Below, piece after piece: positions 29,441 through 37,905 of a DNA stretch of 64,000 nt; the first letter of the stretch is position 1; each line of letters opens with the position of its first letter. Location of the stretch: positions 1,612,001 through 1,676,000 of the forward strand of contig NZ_CP134146.1 of assembly GCF_031583575.1 (NCBI RefSeq), read 5' to 3'. Under the pieces are notes generated by a model. That model made no database searches. It was given only the letters and a program-made list of their open reading frames with translations, and was not told the DNA's origin. The position numbers and the translations under genes are program-made. The stretch comes from Thalassotalea nanhaiensis (GTDB lineage Bacteria; Pseudomonadota; Gammaproteobacteria; Enterobacterales; Alteromonadaceae).

Positions 29441-32400
29441 ATGAATTTTAAATTAAACAAACTGGCTTTGGCTTTACCAATGAGCATAATGACTCTTGGT
29501 GCCGTTGCGGCAATATCACCAGATGATATTCCAAGAATTGAGCTAAATGCAGCGCAACAAAATGCAAAGCTGAAAGCAACAAAGAAAACGTTTGAAAATC
29601 GTTACTTTGTCTTATTAGAAGATGAGCCTGTTGCTCTATACCAAGGTAAAATAAAAGGGTTCAAGGCTACAAACATTTCCGCATCTAACGGCGCAAATGC
29701 TAATGAATTTGGCAAACTAAACTTAAAAAGTTCGGCCTCTGTTGTTTATGGTGATTACCTTGCCAATAAACAAAATGAAACATTTAGCAAAATTAAGTCG
29801 GTGTTAAAACGTGATGTTGTAATGCGAGACCGTTTTAAAATAGCCATCAATGGTTTGCTACTTAATCTTGAACCTCATGAAGTAATGGCATTACGTAAAA
29901 TGCCAGGCGTTTTAGCGGTAGAAAAAGAAGAAGCGCATCAGTTATTAACTGATGTTGGGCCGCAACACGTTGGAGCACCGGTAATTTGGGATAATAGCGA
30001 CATTAGCGGTTCTAAAGGTGAAGGCTTAGTTGTAGGTGTGATGGATACAGGGATCAGCTCTTACACTTCACAAGTATGGAGTTATCAAGGGGCCGCTGGC
30101 TTTGAAGGTAAAGAGTTTCATCCGTCATTTGCCGATGTAGGTGTAGATGGATATGATCATATCAATCCAAATGGTGAAGGTGTTTATTTTGGTGATTGTA
30201 TAGATTCACCTTTCTGGTGTAACGATAAAGTTATTGGGGTTGTATCTTATGAAGGCTTAAAAACTTCTGGTCTTTGGGATATGCGCGCCGAAACAGGTCA
30301 AGATGATCATGGCCATGGTACTCATGTTGCGTCGACCATCGCTGGTAACCGAGTTGATAATGTGAACTATCCAACGGTATATCCAAATATGGAACAATAT
30401 TGGAATCATAAGTACTACGATTCTGAAACTTCGGTATCTATCAGTGGTGTAGCACCACATGCCAATATAGTGATGTATAAAACCTGTGCTGTTAATGGTT
30501 GTGCACCAAGTGCTGCTGTAGCGTCAATTGAACACGCCATTGCCAATAATGTTGATGTTTTAAACTATTCAGTTGGTGGGAGTGCTGGCTCTCCATGGTT
30601 TGATGCCGATGCTTTGGCCTTTTTAGCGGCTCGTGAAGCAGGTATTCATACAGCAGTTGCTGCGGGTAACTCTGGACAGGCTGGTGAGAAAACTGTCGGC
30701 TCTCCTGGTAACTCACCATGGGTAACAACCGTTGCTGCATTAAGTCACTCGCGTGATTTTACCGAAGAAAAAACAGCTACCTTTACTGGTGGTAACACAA
30801 TGCTAGAAGACTTAGTTGGTAAAGGTGCTACTTCAGGTATCAGCACTCCTACTGATGTGATTTATGCCGGCGATGTTGAACTTGCTGAACAAGCCGAGTT
30901 AGCCGGTGGTGTTGGTTATTGTGGTCAATACTCATTGCCTAGTGCTTGGGATATGAACTCTATTGAAGGCAAAGTAGTTATTTGTCGTCGTGGCGGTACA
31001 GATGATAGCGGCGTGCCATTATCTCGTTTATCAAAAGGTGCCTCAGCATTATATGCCAAAGCTGCCGGTATGATTTTTATCAACTCTGATGAAGAGGTTG
31101 ATAACGTAGAAAATGATTTACACGTTTTACCAACCGTACATTTAAATAAAGTTGATGGCGAAAAACTATTAGCATGGTTAGCTGAAGGAGAAGGTCATCA
31201 AGTAACCTTTACCGAATCAACGCTTGAACTGAATGCTGACAAAGGTGACATCACTGCTAACTTTACCTCTCGTGGCCCAGACTATTTCACTGGTGACTAC
31301 CTGATCCCTGATATTGGTGCGCCTGGTGTTGATATTCTTGCCGGTGGTCTTGGTGACAATATGCAAAGTTCACTGTCTCAGCCTTACGAGCGAATTAATG
31401 GTGATTTCCGTTTCATGAGCGGTACGTCAATGGCATCACCACATATTGCTGGTATGTACTTGTTAATGAAAGCTGCACGACCAACATGGACGCCGGCAGA
31501 AGCACAGTCAGCATTAATGATGACAGCTTATACCAGTGTTAAAGAAGACGATAACTTTGATGGTGAAATGGCGCGAGCTGATATGCACCGTACTGGCGCC
31601 GGTAGTGCTCGTGTAAACTTAGCGGTAGAAGCTGGCTTAGTGATGAATGAGACTCGCTCAGGCTATGAAGCTGCGAACCCTTACGCTGAAGAGTTTGGTA
31701 TGAGTGATGGCATTGAAGGTTGGCATGGACAACCACATCAAATGAATATGCCAAGCCTATCAAAAGGCGAATGTCTTCTAGATTGTGATTGGACGCGTAC
31801 TTTTAAAGCGACCAAAGCTGCTTCTTGGACAGTAAGCTTTGAGTATTATAACGAAGGCTTTACTTTAACTGCTGATAACACGCAATTTACGGTAACTGAA
31901 GGCGAAGAAGTTATTGTTAATTTCACCGCCGAAGCATTGCAAGGTCTTGATGTTGAATGGGTAAATGCGAGGGTAGTGTTAACGCCTGATGATGCGTCTA
32001 TTCCAACTCAAACTATGCCTGTAACGGTTAACTTTATTGCTGGCATCGCACCTGATGCTGTTGATATTGTTCCACAGCGAACTAATGACTCAGCACCAGT
32101 TGAAGGAATTGTTACTATTGGTACTGATGATTTGCAAGTAAGCAAGTCAGGTATTGCCAAAGCTGAAATTCATCAATTTGAATTAATGCGAGATGCAACC
32201 AACGGTACAATTTATCATTGGGATGATGCAGACAGTAAAACGATTTATGCAGTGCCGTTAAATATTCAGGCTGATAGCAAGCGTTTAGTGGTTGAGGTAC
32301 TGGAAACATCATCACCAGATATTGATATTTACGTTGGTATTGATTCTGACCTTGATGGTTTGCCTTCAGTTCACGAAATGGACTTAATGCCGTACATGAG

Positions 32401-33559
32401 TGCAACAGAAACCTCTGAAGAGTTAATTGATGAAATTAACCCTAGACCAGACACTTACTGGGTACTTGTTCATAACTGGGCTGAAGGTCCTGCGCCATTA
32501 GCTGAAAACGAAATGGTATGCGCCGAAGATCAGCAAGCTGATGAAGGTATGTTCTGTGCTGAAGCTCCAATAATGGATAACGTAAAACTTTCAATTACCA
32601 ACGTTAAATATGACGAAGATAGTATGACGGTTGAAGCGCCTACGTCTGTAGAGCCTCGTGCACAAGTGCCAACTCGTGTAGGTTGGGAACAAATGATGAC
32701 CGAAGGTGATATTTATCATGGTGTGTTCTGGTTAGGTACATCCGCTGAACTGAATCAAAATATTGGTGCGGTTAAAGTCAATATGACTCGTGGCCAAGAT
32801 GATGTGACAGTTTCAGAGCCAACTATATATGGTGATAAAGTTGCCTTTACCATCAAAGTGTCAGCCAATGCTAGCAGCGAAGACCGTCATTACGATTTCA
32901 ATATGCTATTAGCAGAAGATGTTGGTATTGATTTGTTAATTTCAGAGCAAGTGGTAGACGGTGTTCAGATGGCTGTAGGCTCTACAGAAGTAGAATATGC
33001 AGTAAGCGATAACCAAGTTGCTTGGGAACATACACAAGTAAGTGGCGCTAATGCTACCGAATTCAGCCTTGTTTTAAATACCATTTCAGTTGTTGGTATG
33101 GTTGATATTACTCCGGTGATTGAATCTGAAGTAAATAACTCAGAGCAATCAAAAGCTGTATCAAAAGAAACAGTTACAACGTCACCAGTGTTTATTGAAG
33201 GTAGACCTAGCTTTAAAGCCAATGCATCGGTTAGCACGGTTAAAGAAGGCGAGTCTATTACTTTATCTGCTGAAGTTATAGATGCTGTGCTTGAAACTCC
33301 TGAGCTTAGCTATAATTGGACTCAAGTTTCTGGCACAACAGTAAGTTTCAATAGTACCGGCCAAAACGTTACGTTTGATGCGCCTAAAGTATCTTCTGAT
33401 GAAGTCATTAGTTTTGAGTTAATCGGTTCAAACGGTAGCAAATTAAGCTTACCATCACCGGTTTCAATAAACGTTGAAAACAAAAGCTCTGGTGGTTCAA
33501 CTGGCCTAGGGTTCCTAGTTCTAACAGCGTTTGGCTTATTGCTAGGACGTCGTAAATAA
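29441..33559 (+). CDS. Secreted S8 subtilisin-family serine peptidase with PA insert and GlyGly-CTERM tail
   Basis: A 1372-residue secreted protease. A signal peptide (1-25) and an I9-type propeptide (about 50-165) precede the catalytic domain with its complete triad: Asp202 in MDTGIS, His292 in HGHGTHVAS, Ser663 in SGTSMASPH. A PA domain (about 480-590) is inserted before the Ser. Fibronectin/Ig-like beta domains follow, then a GlyGly-CTERM tail (SSGGSTGLG, hydrophobic helix, GRRK). Rhombosortase would process such tails after type II secretion. Start ATG 29441 has GAGGAA upstream. It is likely co-transcribed with the pseudopeptidase gene before it. Confidence 0.9.
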   Translation: MNFKLNKLALALPMSIMTLGAVAAISPDDIPRIELNAAQQNAKLKATKKTFENRYFVLLEDEPVALYQGKIKGFKATNISASNGANANEFGKLNLKSSASVVYGDYLANKQNETFSKIKSVLKRDVVMRDRFKIAINGLLLNLEPHEVMALRKMPGVLAVEKEEAHQLLTDVGPQHVGAPVIWDNSDISGSKGEGLVVGVMDTGISSYTSQVWSYQGAAGFEGKEFHPSFADVGVDGYDHINPNGEGVYFGDCIDSPFWCNDKVIGVVSYEGLKTSGLWDMRAETGQDDHGHGTHVASTIAGNRVDNVNYPTVYPNMEQYWNHKYYDSETSVSISGVAPHANIVMYKTCAVNGCAPSAAVASIEHAIANNVDVLNYSVGGSAGSPWFDADALAFLAAREAGIHTAVAAGNSGQAGEKTVGSPGNSPWVTTVAALSHSRDFTEEKTATFTGGNTMLEDLVGKGATSGISTPTDVIYAGDVELAEQAELAGGVGYCGQYSLPSAWDMNSIEGKVVICRRGGTDDSGVPLSRLSKGASALYAKAAGMIFINSDEEVDNVENDLHVLPTVHLNKVDGEKLLAWLAEGEGHQVTFTESTLELNADKGDITANFTSRGPDYFTGDYLIPDIGAPGVDILAGGLGDNMQSSLSQPYERINGDFRFMSGTSMASPHIAGMYLLMKAARPTWTPAEAQSALMMTAYTSVKEDDNFDGEMARADMHRTGAGSARVNLAVEAGLVMNETRSGYEAANPYAEEFGMSDGIEGWHGQPHQMNMPSLSKGECLLDCDWTRTFKATKAASWTVSFEYYNEGFTLTADNTQFTVTEGEEVIVNFTAEALQGLDVEWVNARVVLTPDDASIPTQTMPVTVNFIAGIAPDAVDIVPQRTNDSAPVEGIVTIGTDDLQVSKSGIAKAEIHQFELMRDATNGTIYHWDDADSKTIYAVPLNIQADSKRLVVEVLETSSPDIDIYVGIDSDLDGLPSVHEMDLMPYMSATETSEELIDEINPRPDTYWVLVHNWAEGPAPLAENEMVCAEDQQADEGMFCAEAPIMDNVKLSITNVKYDEDSMTVEAPTSVEPRAQVPTRVGWEQMMTEGDIYHGVFWLGTSAELNQNIGAVKVNMTRGQDDVTVSEPTIYGDKVAFTIKVSANASSEDRHYDFNMLLAEDVGIDLLISEQVVDGVQMAVGSTEVEYAVSDNQVAWEHTQVSGANATEFSLVLNTISVVGMVDITPVIESEVNNSEQSKAVSKETVTTSPVFIEGRPSFKANASVSTVKEGESITLSAEVIDAVLETPELSYNWTQVSGTTVSFNSTGQNVTFDAPKVSSDEVISFELIGSNGSKLSLPSPVSINVENKSSGGSTGLGFLVLTAFGLLLGRRK

Positions 33560-33587
33560 TTAATTAAGTTATTCATTTAATGTAACT

Positions 33588-33614
33588 AGGCTCCTTAACA
33601 GGGGCCTTTTTTTT
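33588..33614 (+). terminator. Rho-independent terminator after the S8 pair
   Basis: AGGCTCC pairs with GGGGCCT (one G-T pair) across a TTAACA loop, followed by eight T. It ends the two-gene S8 unit. Confidence 0.8.
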
Positions 33615-33854
33615 ACGCATAAAATGATGAGATATAGTTAATTTCAGCTACGGTTTTCTTCTATTGATTATGGTGCCGTGCAAAAATGCTAGATTTGCGA
33701 ACTTAAAGATATTAGCGTAAGTTACTGAAAAGTGAACGGCTCTTGTGCAGTGAGAGACTAATAATATGAATATAACACTGTCGTCATTCATGACCAATCA
33801 GCAGTTCATTTAAGCCGTTTAATAATAACAAAAAGATAATTTACCAAGGTAAAA

Positions 33855-34643
33855 ATGATTGAATTCACTAAACGTTTTTTTAAATTAAAAAAAACAACCG
33901 CCTTAACTGTATTCTCAATACCTTTGGTATTGTTTATGTTGTTTGCTGGAATAACACATTACCAAGAACTACAAGAGTTAGAGCACCAGCAAGTAAAAAA
34001 TCCTTTGCCCAATGATGTCTATATTATTGATAATGAAGTGCTAAATAAGCAGAGTAGACTTCGTGAAAAATATATGATCACTCAAGTCACTTCTGTGGAC
34101 GACAATAATGTTTATTTAAAAGTAAGTAATTTTATTTACCTAAAAGTAAGTGATGCTATTAGGGGGATTCGAACGGATAAATTGCTTACTCGCCAATTTT
34201 TTTCTAATGAAATACTCAAACTCCCTAGATCTCAGCTTGAACAGCTTTGGGTAAATGGTGGTGTCAGTGAAGTAGGGCGTTCAAATGATGGTATGCATTT
34301 ATACGGCGGTGTAATTATTGCCAGGCCAAAACAAAACCTTTTAAAGAAGAGAAAGTATCGAATAGGTACTCAAGAAAACCAATTAGCAATTTCTTATTAT
34401 CAAGGGGATATGGGATATGAACAAGATTGGAAGGAAGCTTTTCGGTTATTTAAACAAGGCGCTGAAAAAGGAAACCCTTATTCACAAATAAATTTAGCCC
34501 AAATGTATCGCGATGGTGAGACAGTAGAAGTCAACTTAAAACAGGCTCTATACTGGTTCAATATGGCAAGGAAACAAGGTGTTTACTCAGCTAAAGAAGA
34601 GTATTCAAAATTATGCCGACAAGTTGCTGAGTGCATCGAATAA
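33855..34643 (+). CDS. Membrane-anchored Sel1-repeat protein
   Basis: A 262-residue protein, not assigned to a known system. A single transmembrane helix lies at residues 17-34. A middle region of about 120 residues is unrecognised. Two Sel1-like repeats occupy about 170-255 (QLAISYYQGDMG, AFRLFKQGAEKGNP, AQMYRDGETVEVNLKQALYWF). Sel1 repeats mediate protein contacts, often in the periplasm. It lies just left of the cassette array and has the same orientation, but no attC was found between it and the S8 unit. Confidence 0.65.
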   Translation: MIEFTKRFFKLKKTTALTVFSIPLVLFMLFAGITHYQELQELEHQQVKNPLPNDVYIIDNEVLNKQSRLREKYMITQVTSVDDNNVYLKVSNFIYLKVSDAIRGIRTDKLLTRQFFSNEILKLPRSQLEQLWVNGGVSEVGRSNDGMHLYGGVIIARPKQNLLKKRKYRIGTQENQLAISYYQGDMGYEQDWKEAFRLFKQGAEKGNPYSQINLAQMYRDGETVEVNLKQALYWFNMARKQGVYSAKEEYSKLCRQVAECIE

Positions 34644-34839
34644 AGTAGTTGATGCACGTTACCAAACTAGCGAAATAGTGTGTTTCACTTTTGGTATTAC
34701 TATGAACACTCATGAATAACGTTGATACATTTGAGAGTATAAAGAATGTTATTTTAATTCTTTGATATTTATGGGAATTAAGATAGATTGGTATTTATCA
34801 AAGTAGACTGTTATTACTGATAGTTCTACATAATAAGCT

Positions 34840-34846
34840 GTTATGT
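34840..34846 (+). other. Left cassette boundary (GTTATGT core)
   Basis: GTTATGT is the exact reverse complement of ACATAAC at 35129, the start of the first cassette's attC. It marks the likely recombination point of cassette 1, either a relict attI or the 3' end of a decayed attC (ACATAATAAGCT lies just before). Confidence 0.55.
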
Positions 34847-34861
34847 GTTTAGGAGAGTGCG

Positions 34862-35134
34862 TTGATTAACGATGGGTATACTGATTTAGAATATTCCTTA
34901 TCAAATGATCACGAATTAAATGTTCGACTATCTAGCTTACTTAATGAGTTGTGCCATGTATTTAGAATGCATCCTGATGGTCATTGGAAGTCTCTTTATA
35001 AGCCGAAATATACCAAGTTAATGGCTCTTGAAATTAAAAGTAAACCATTTTTAATTAAACAATTATTAGCATTAAAGGATCCTGTAGTTAGCAATATTAC
35101 TCATGCAGCTATTGAGTTTAATAAAAACACATAA
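34862..35134 (+). CDS. Cassette protein, unknown function
   Basis: A 90-residue soluble protein, not recognised. It contains a helical run (LNVRLSSLLNELCHVFRMH) and no signal peptide. The TTG start at 34862 is supported by AGGAG with 6-bp spacing. The stop overlaps the start of the following attC, the compact layout typical of integron cassettes. It is the first gene of the recognised array. Confidence 0.6.
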   Translation: MINDGYTDLEYSLSNDHELNVRLSSLLNELCHVFRMHPDGHWKSLYKPKYTKLMALEIKSKPFLIKQLLALKDPVVSNITHAAIEFNKNT

Positions 35135-35229
35135 CAAGTCGTTCAAGCAGGACAAATAACAGTTGGCTTTTGCTCCTGCGTCGCTTATTTTAGCCAACAT
35201 ATTATTTGCCTCTTAACGAGGCGTTATGC
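35129..35229 (+). repeat. attC site 1
   Basis: A 101-bp attC site of the long VCR-like type. It opens with ACATAAC and AAGTCGTTCAAGCAGGAC, passes through CAGTTGGC and TTTTAGCCAAC, and closes with TTGCCTCTTAACGAGGCG and GTTATGC. The internal arms are complementary, allowing the folded single-strand form that integrases recognise. Confidence 0.85.
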
Positions 35230-35247
35230 GTAAAAGGAGTTTCATCA

Positions 35248-35598
35248 ATGTTTGGTAAAAAGTCGACGATTCGAAAGTATAAATACAAACTTCGCCCTGC
35301 ATTAGCTAAAAGGTATGGCGGCTCAGCAACATATACAAAAGCTCAAGTTGATAAAACCATAGATGAAATGGGGTTTAATAAAAGGCACATACATTACGCT
35401 TATTTAATGTATTGCGATATAGCAACTTACAATGCTAATACACCTGAAAATGAATCTACCGAGTTAATGAATAATGCAATTGCTTCTGTATCAGGAGTTG
35501 GTTTTTTTGGCGCGATTTTTGGCTCTTCATTTGCTAGTGGTGGAGACGGAGGCGCAGGTGGAGATTTTGGTGGTGATGGCGGCGGTGGCGGAGAGTAG
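35248..35598 (+). CDS. Cassette protein with Gly-rich tail (DUF6559-like)
   Basis: A 116-residue protein. The basic N-terminal half (KYKYKLRPALAKRYGGSATY) resembles a family of small cassette and Vibrio proteins that I recall as DUF6559; this is from memory. The last 25 residues are almost all Gly, Asp and Ala, after a short hydrophobic stretch (about 73-92). Start ATG 35248 has AAGGAG 8 bp upstream. A longer frame to the left is only translated attC sequence. Confidence 0.65.
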   Translation: MFGKKSTIRKYKYKLRPALAKRYGGSATYTKAQVDKTIDEMGFNKRHIHYAYLMYCDIATYNANTPENESTELMNNAIASVSGVGFFGAIFGSSFASGGDGGAGGDFGGDGGGGGE

Positions 35599-35603
35599 TT
35601 TAC

Positions 35604-35700
35604 GCATAATAAGTCGTTCAAAGGACAAAATACAGTTGACTGTGTTTCGCTCCACAATTTTAGCAAACCAATAAAAAGCCCCTTAACATGGGCGTTAATA
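35604..35700 (+). repeat. attC site 2
   Basis: A 97-bp attC site. It starts GCATAATAAGTCGTTCAAAG, contains CAGTTGAC and TTTTAGCAAAC, and ends GCCCCTTAACATGGGC followed by GTTAATA. Its 5' core is the near reverse complement of GTTATGC at 35223, the left edge of the same cassette. Confidence 0.82.
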
Positions 35701-35741
35701 TCGTTAATAGAAGTACAACTTTATATCAACAGGAATAGATG

Positions 35742-36170
35742 ATGAAAAAGATACTATGCGCAACGGTTTTGAGCATCCTAAGCATAAACTCTTATGCAGG
35801 TGGAGTTTGCGACAATGCGTCAAAAGAGTTTTCCGCAGCAGTTGAGGTATATAAAAAGGAAGGCGGTACCGCTTTCATGAAACGTATACTAAAAAACGGG
35901 CCGCTCGAAAATGATACAAGGTCACTAAGTCAGGCGCAGTCTCTTGCGCAAATAGAACAATTTTTTGGCCCTATAGAAACTGCTTCCATACTAAGCACCA
36001 AAGAACTAGGCTCAAAATCCTGCTATATAATAGGAATCTTAGAGTATGAAAATGGCCCAGCATTTGCTGTTGCTAATTACTACAGTGGTTCAAAGGGCGT
36101 AGGTGCTACATCAATGTTTTTCCAAACTGAACCAGAGCAAATATTGCCAAAGGAATTCCTTGTTCAGTAA
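35742..36170 (+). CDS. Exported cassette protein, unknown function
   Basis: A 142-residue protein with a clear signal peptide (about 1-19, ending NSYAGG). The mature part is not recognised; it has two Cys residues and a central Gln-rich helix (SQAQSLAQIEQFFG). ATG 35742 is preferred over ATG 35739 because AGGA lies 7 bp before it. It is probably periplasmic and is flanked by attC sites. Confidence 0.65.
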   Translation: MKKILCATVLSILSINSYAGGVCDNASKEFSAAVEVYKKEGGTAFMKRILKNGPLENDTRSLSQAQSLAQIEQFFGPIETASILSTKELGSKSCYIIGILEYENGPAFAVANYYSGSKGVGATSMFFQTEPEQILPKEFLVQ

Positions 36171-36241
36171 ACATTTAATAAGGCGCTGCAGCGGACTTCG
36201 TCCGCTTCGCTTATGCTCCGCTACTGAGAGCCCCGTTAGAC
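36171..36241 (+). repeat. attC site 3 (short type)
   Basis: A 71-bp short attC, different in type from its neighbours: GCTGCAGCGGACTTCGTCCGC forms an inner hairpin and the site closes with GAGAGCCCC and GTTAGAC. Its 5' core is degenerate (TTTAATA). It resembles the roughly 60-bp attC sites found on mobile integron cassettes. Confidence 0.65.
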
Positions 36242-36257
36242 ATACAAGGAGTTAAAT

Positions 36258-36722
36258 TTGCGCTTAGCAATATTTTTCATTTTATTATCAGTTTCACATT
36301 CAGCTTTAGCTTGTGAAGATCAAGAACCTTGTAAATTGAATGCAATGGAAATGTTTTTACCCGAAGTTCAAAGGTATCCTGCATCTAATATTCGTATAGA
36401 AAAATTCATTTATCAGACCAAGTTAGGTGACGTTAGTAATAAAGTTTCTACTGATAAACTTATTAAATTAAAAGAAGAGTTAAACAATATTACTATTAAA
36501 TCATTCAAAGAAAGTAAAACTTCTTTTGAAGTATTGGCTCAATTTAAATTAACTCCGTCTTCAGATTCTGAATTTAAATTGCAGACGACGGGCGGAGAAC
36601 AAGAAGATGAAATGTTAACTTATTTTTATGATGCAGCGTCGAAGTTAACTGAGTACAAATCAATAAAAGACGATGTTTTTGTATTTTTACATTATAAAAT
36701 TTCGTCATCGGTAACAAAGTAA
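36258..36722 (+). CDS. Exported cassette protein, unknown function
   Basis: A 154-residue protein with a signal peptide (1-17, ending SALAC). The mature part is Lys/Glu-rich, not recognised and probably periplasmic. The start is TTG 36258, supported by AAGGAG 7 bp upstream. The stop abuts the next attC. Confidence 0.62.
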   Translation: MRLAIFFILLSVSHSALACEDQEPCKLNAMEMFLPEVQRYPASNIRIEKFIYQTKLGDVSNKVSTDKLIKLKEELNNITIKSFKESKTSFEVLAQFKLTPSSDSEFKLQTTGGEQEDEMLTYFYDAASKLTEYKSIKDDVFVFLHYKISSSVTK

Positions 36723-36821
36723 GGCTAATAAGCTGTTAATGCAGGACAAATAAGGCTTGCCTTTTATCACTGCATAACAGATTTTAGCCAACGATTATAA
36801 GCCCTTTAGTGGGCATTAGTC
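36723..36821 (+). repeat. attC site 4
   Basis: A 99-bp attC site starting GGCTAATAAGCTGTTAATGC, with TTTTAGCCAAC in the middle and GCCCTTTAGTGGGC then ATTAGTC at the end. The 5' core complements GTTAGAC at the left edge of its cassette with two mismatches. Confidence 0.8.
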
Positions 36822-36853
36822 ATAGCAACCCAATATAGGGTTAAGGATGATAA

Positions 36854-37186
36854 ATGAGTTTAAATGTTTTTTGTCGTTATTGTGGACAACAGATTTCTGA
36901 TACGGATTTAGTCTGCGGTCATTGTGATTCTAGACAGAATTTCACTGAACCTTCTCGCGATGCCTCTCGTAAAAATTATGAAGGTGTTATCGCATTTGTT
37001 GTATGCTTCTTTTTCGGCGTTTTTGGTATACATAGATTTATCTATGGCAAAATAGGTACAGGTATTTTAATGCTTGTTACAGTAGGCGGCTTTGGTATTT
37101 GGTGGTTAATCGATTTAATTCGAATTGCCATTGGTCACTTTACCGACTCCAGAGGCAATCGATTAAGTCTTATTCATGATCATTAA
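36854..37186 (+). CDS. TM2-domain protein with N-terminal zinc ribbon (cassette)
   Basis: A 110-residue membrane protein. An N-terminal zinc-ribbon (CRYCGQQ ... CGHCDS, four Cys) precedes a TM2 domain at about residues 42-95: FFFGVFGIHRFIYGKIGTG, then a Gly turn and the WWLIDLIRI second helix. TM2 proteins are small two-helix membrane proteins of unclear role, common in cassette arrays. Start ATG 36854 follows AAGGATGATA. Confidence 0.8.
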   Translation: MSLNVFCRYCGQQISDTDLVCGHCDSRQNFTEPSRDASRKNYEGVIAFVVCFFFGVFGIHRFIYGKIGTGILMLVTVGGFGIWWLIDLIRIAIGHFTDSRGNRLSLIHDH

Positions 37187-37209
37187 AAGATCTGTATGAA
37201 GAAACCTAT

Positions 37210-37326
37210 ACCTAACAAGTGGATTAAGTGTATAGGACCAAAATCAGTTGGCTTTTTTGTTCCTCAATATTTTAGCCTGTTTAGCTCAGTATTTGCCGAG
37301 CTTCTATTAATATCAGGCATTGTACG
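37210..37326 (+). repeat. attC site 5 (degenerate right end)
   Basis: The left part is good: ACCTAACAAG, then AAAATCAGTTGGC and ATTTTAGCCTG. The right end lacks a clear GTTRRRY core, so the boundary near 37326 is approximate. The 5' core complements ATTAGTC at 36815, the left edge of its cassette, with two mismatches. Confidence 0.55.
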
Positions 37327-37376
37327 TCTGGTTTGAAAAAATAATAAGAATTTGAAAAAAAAACATAAGGATTTGT

Positions 37377-37904
37377 ATGAGATTTATTATCTATTGTATT
37401 TTATTTTTAAGCTTTAATTGTTTAGCTGAAAATAATGTAGAGCATTTAGGTGAAGACGAAGGCTATGTTATCTTGCCTCTAGTTATTTCAGGGATGGTAC
37501 CAGAATCAATAATATTAGAAGATTCTGATATCTTTGGTGCTAGTTATAAAGTTAAAAAACTTAAAGCAGGAGAAAATTTTGAATTAATAATATTACCTGC
37601 AGGGGAGTACAAATGGTCAAAGATAAAAGTAAATAAAAGTTATTACTTTAACCTTGAAGAGAGTGAATTTAACCTGACGGTTAAGAAAGATAAAATCAAT
37701 TATGGTGGTCATTTGATCATTGATATTAATTCACAATTTGGAACAGCTAATTATAATTATGTTAACCGTAGCAGCCAGGTTATCAAAGAACTAGAAGATT
37801 GCTGCAAAACTCTAACCACCCAATACTCTCTGACTTTTACTGGTAAATCTGAAGATCCTTATATTGAATTTTATAGAAGTGCTACCACCGAGAGGGTAAA
37901 TTAA
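37377..37904 (+). CDS. Exported protein paired with an S9 peptidase (cassette)
   Basis: A 175-residue protein with a signal peptide (about 1-17, ending NCLAE). The mature part is unrecognised and looks beta-rich (GYVILPLVISGMVPESI, FELIILPAGEYKW), with a CC pair near residue 139. The S9 peptidase gene begins one base after its stop, so the two are translationally coupled and probably act together. No attC separates them. Confidence 0.62.
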   Translation: MRFIIYCILFLSFNCLAENNVEHLGEDEGYVILPLVISGMVPESIILEDSDIFGASYKVKKLKAGENFELIILPAGEYKWSKIKVNKSYYFNLEESEFNLTVKKDKINYGGHLIIDINSQFGTANYNYVNRSSQVIKELEDCCKTLTTQYSLTFTGKSEDPYIEFYRSATTERVN

Positions 37905-37905
37905 A

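Noticed and set aside
35206-35247. Upstream extension of the cassette gene at 35248
   Set aside because: The extra residues are translated attC sequence, and the AAGGAG site lies before ATG 35248. The same applies to 39995-40051 before ATG 40052.
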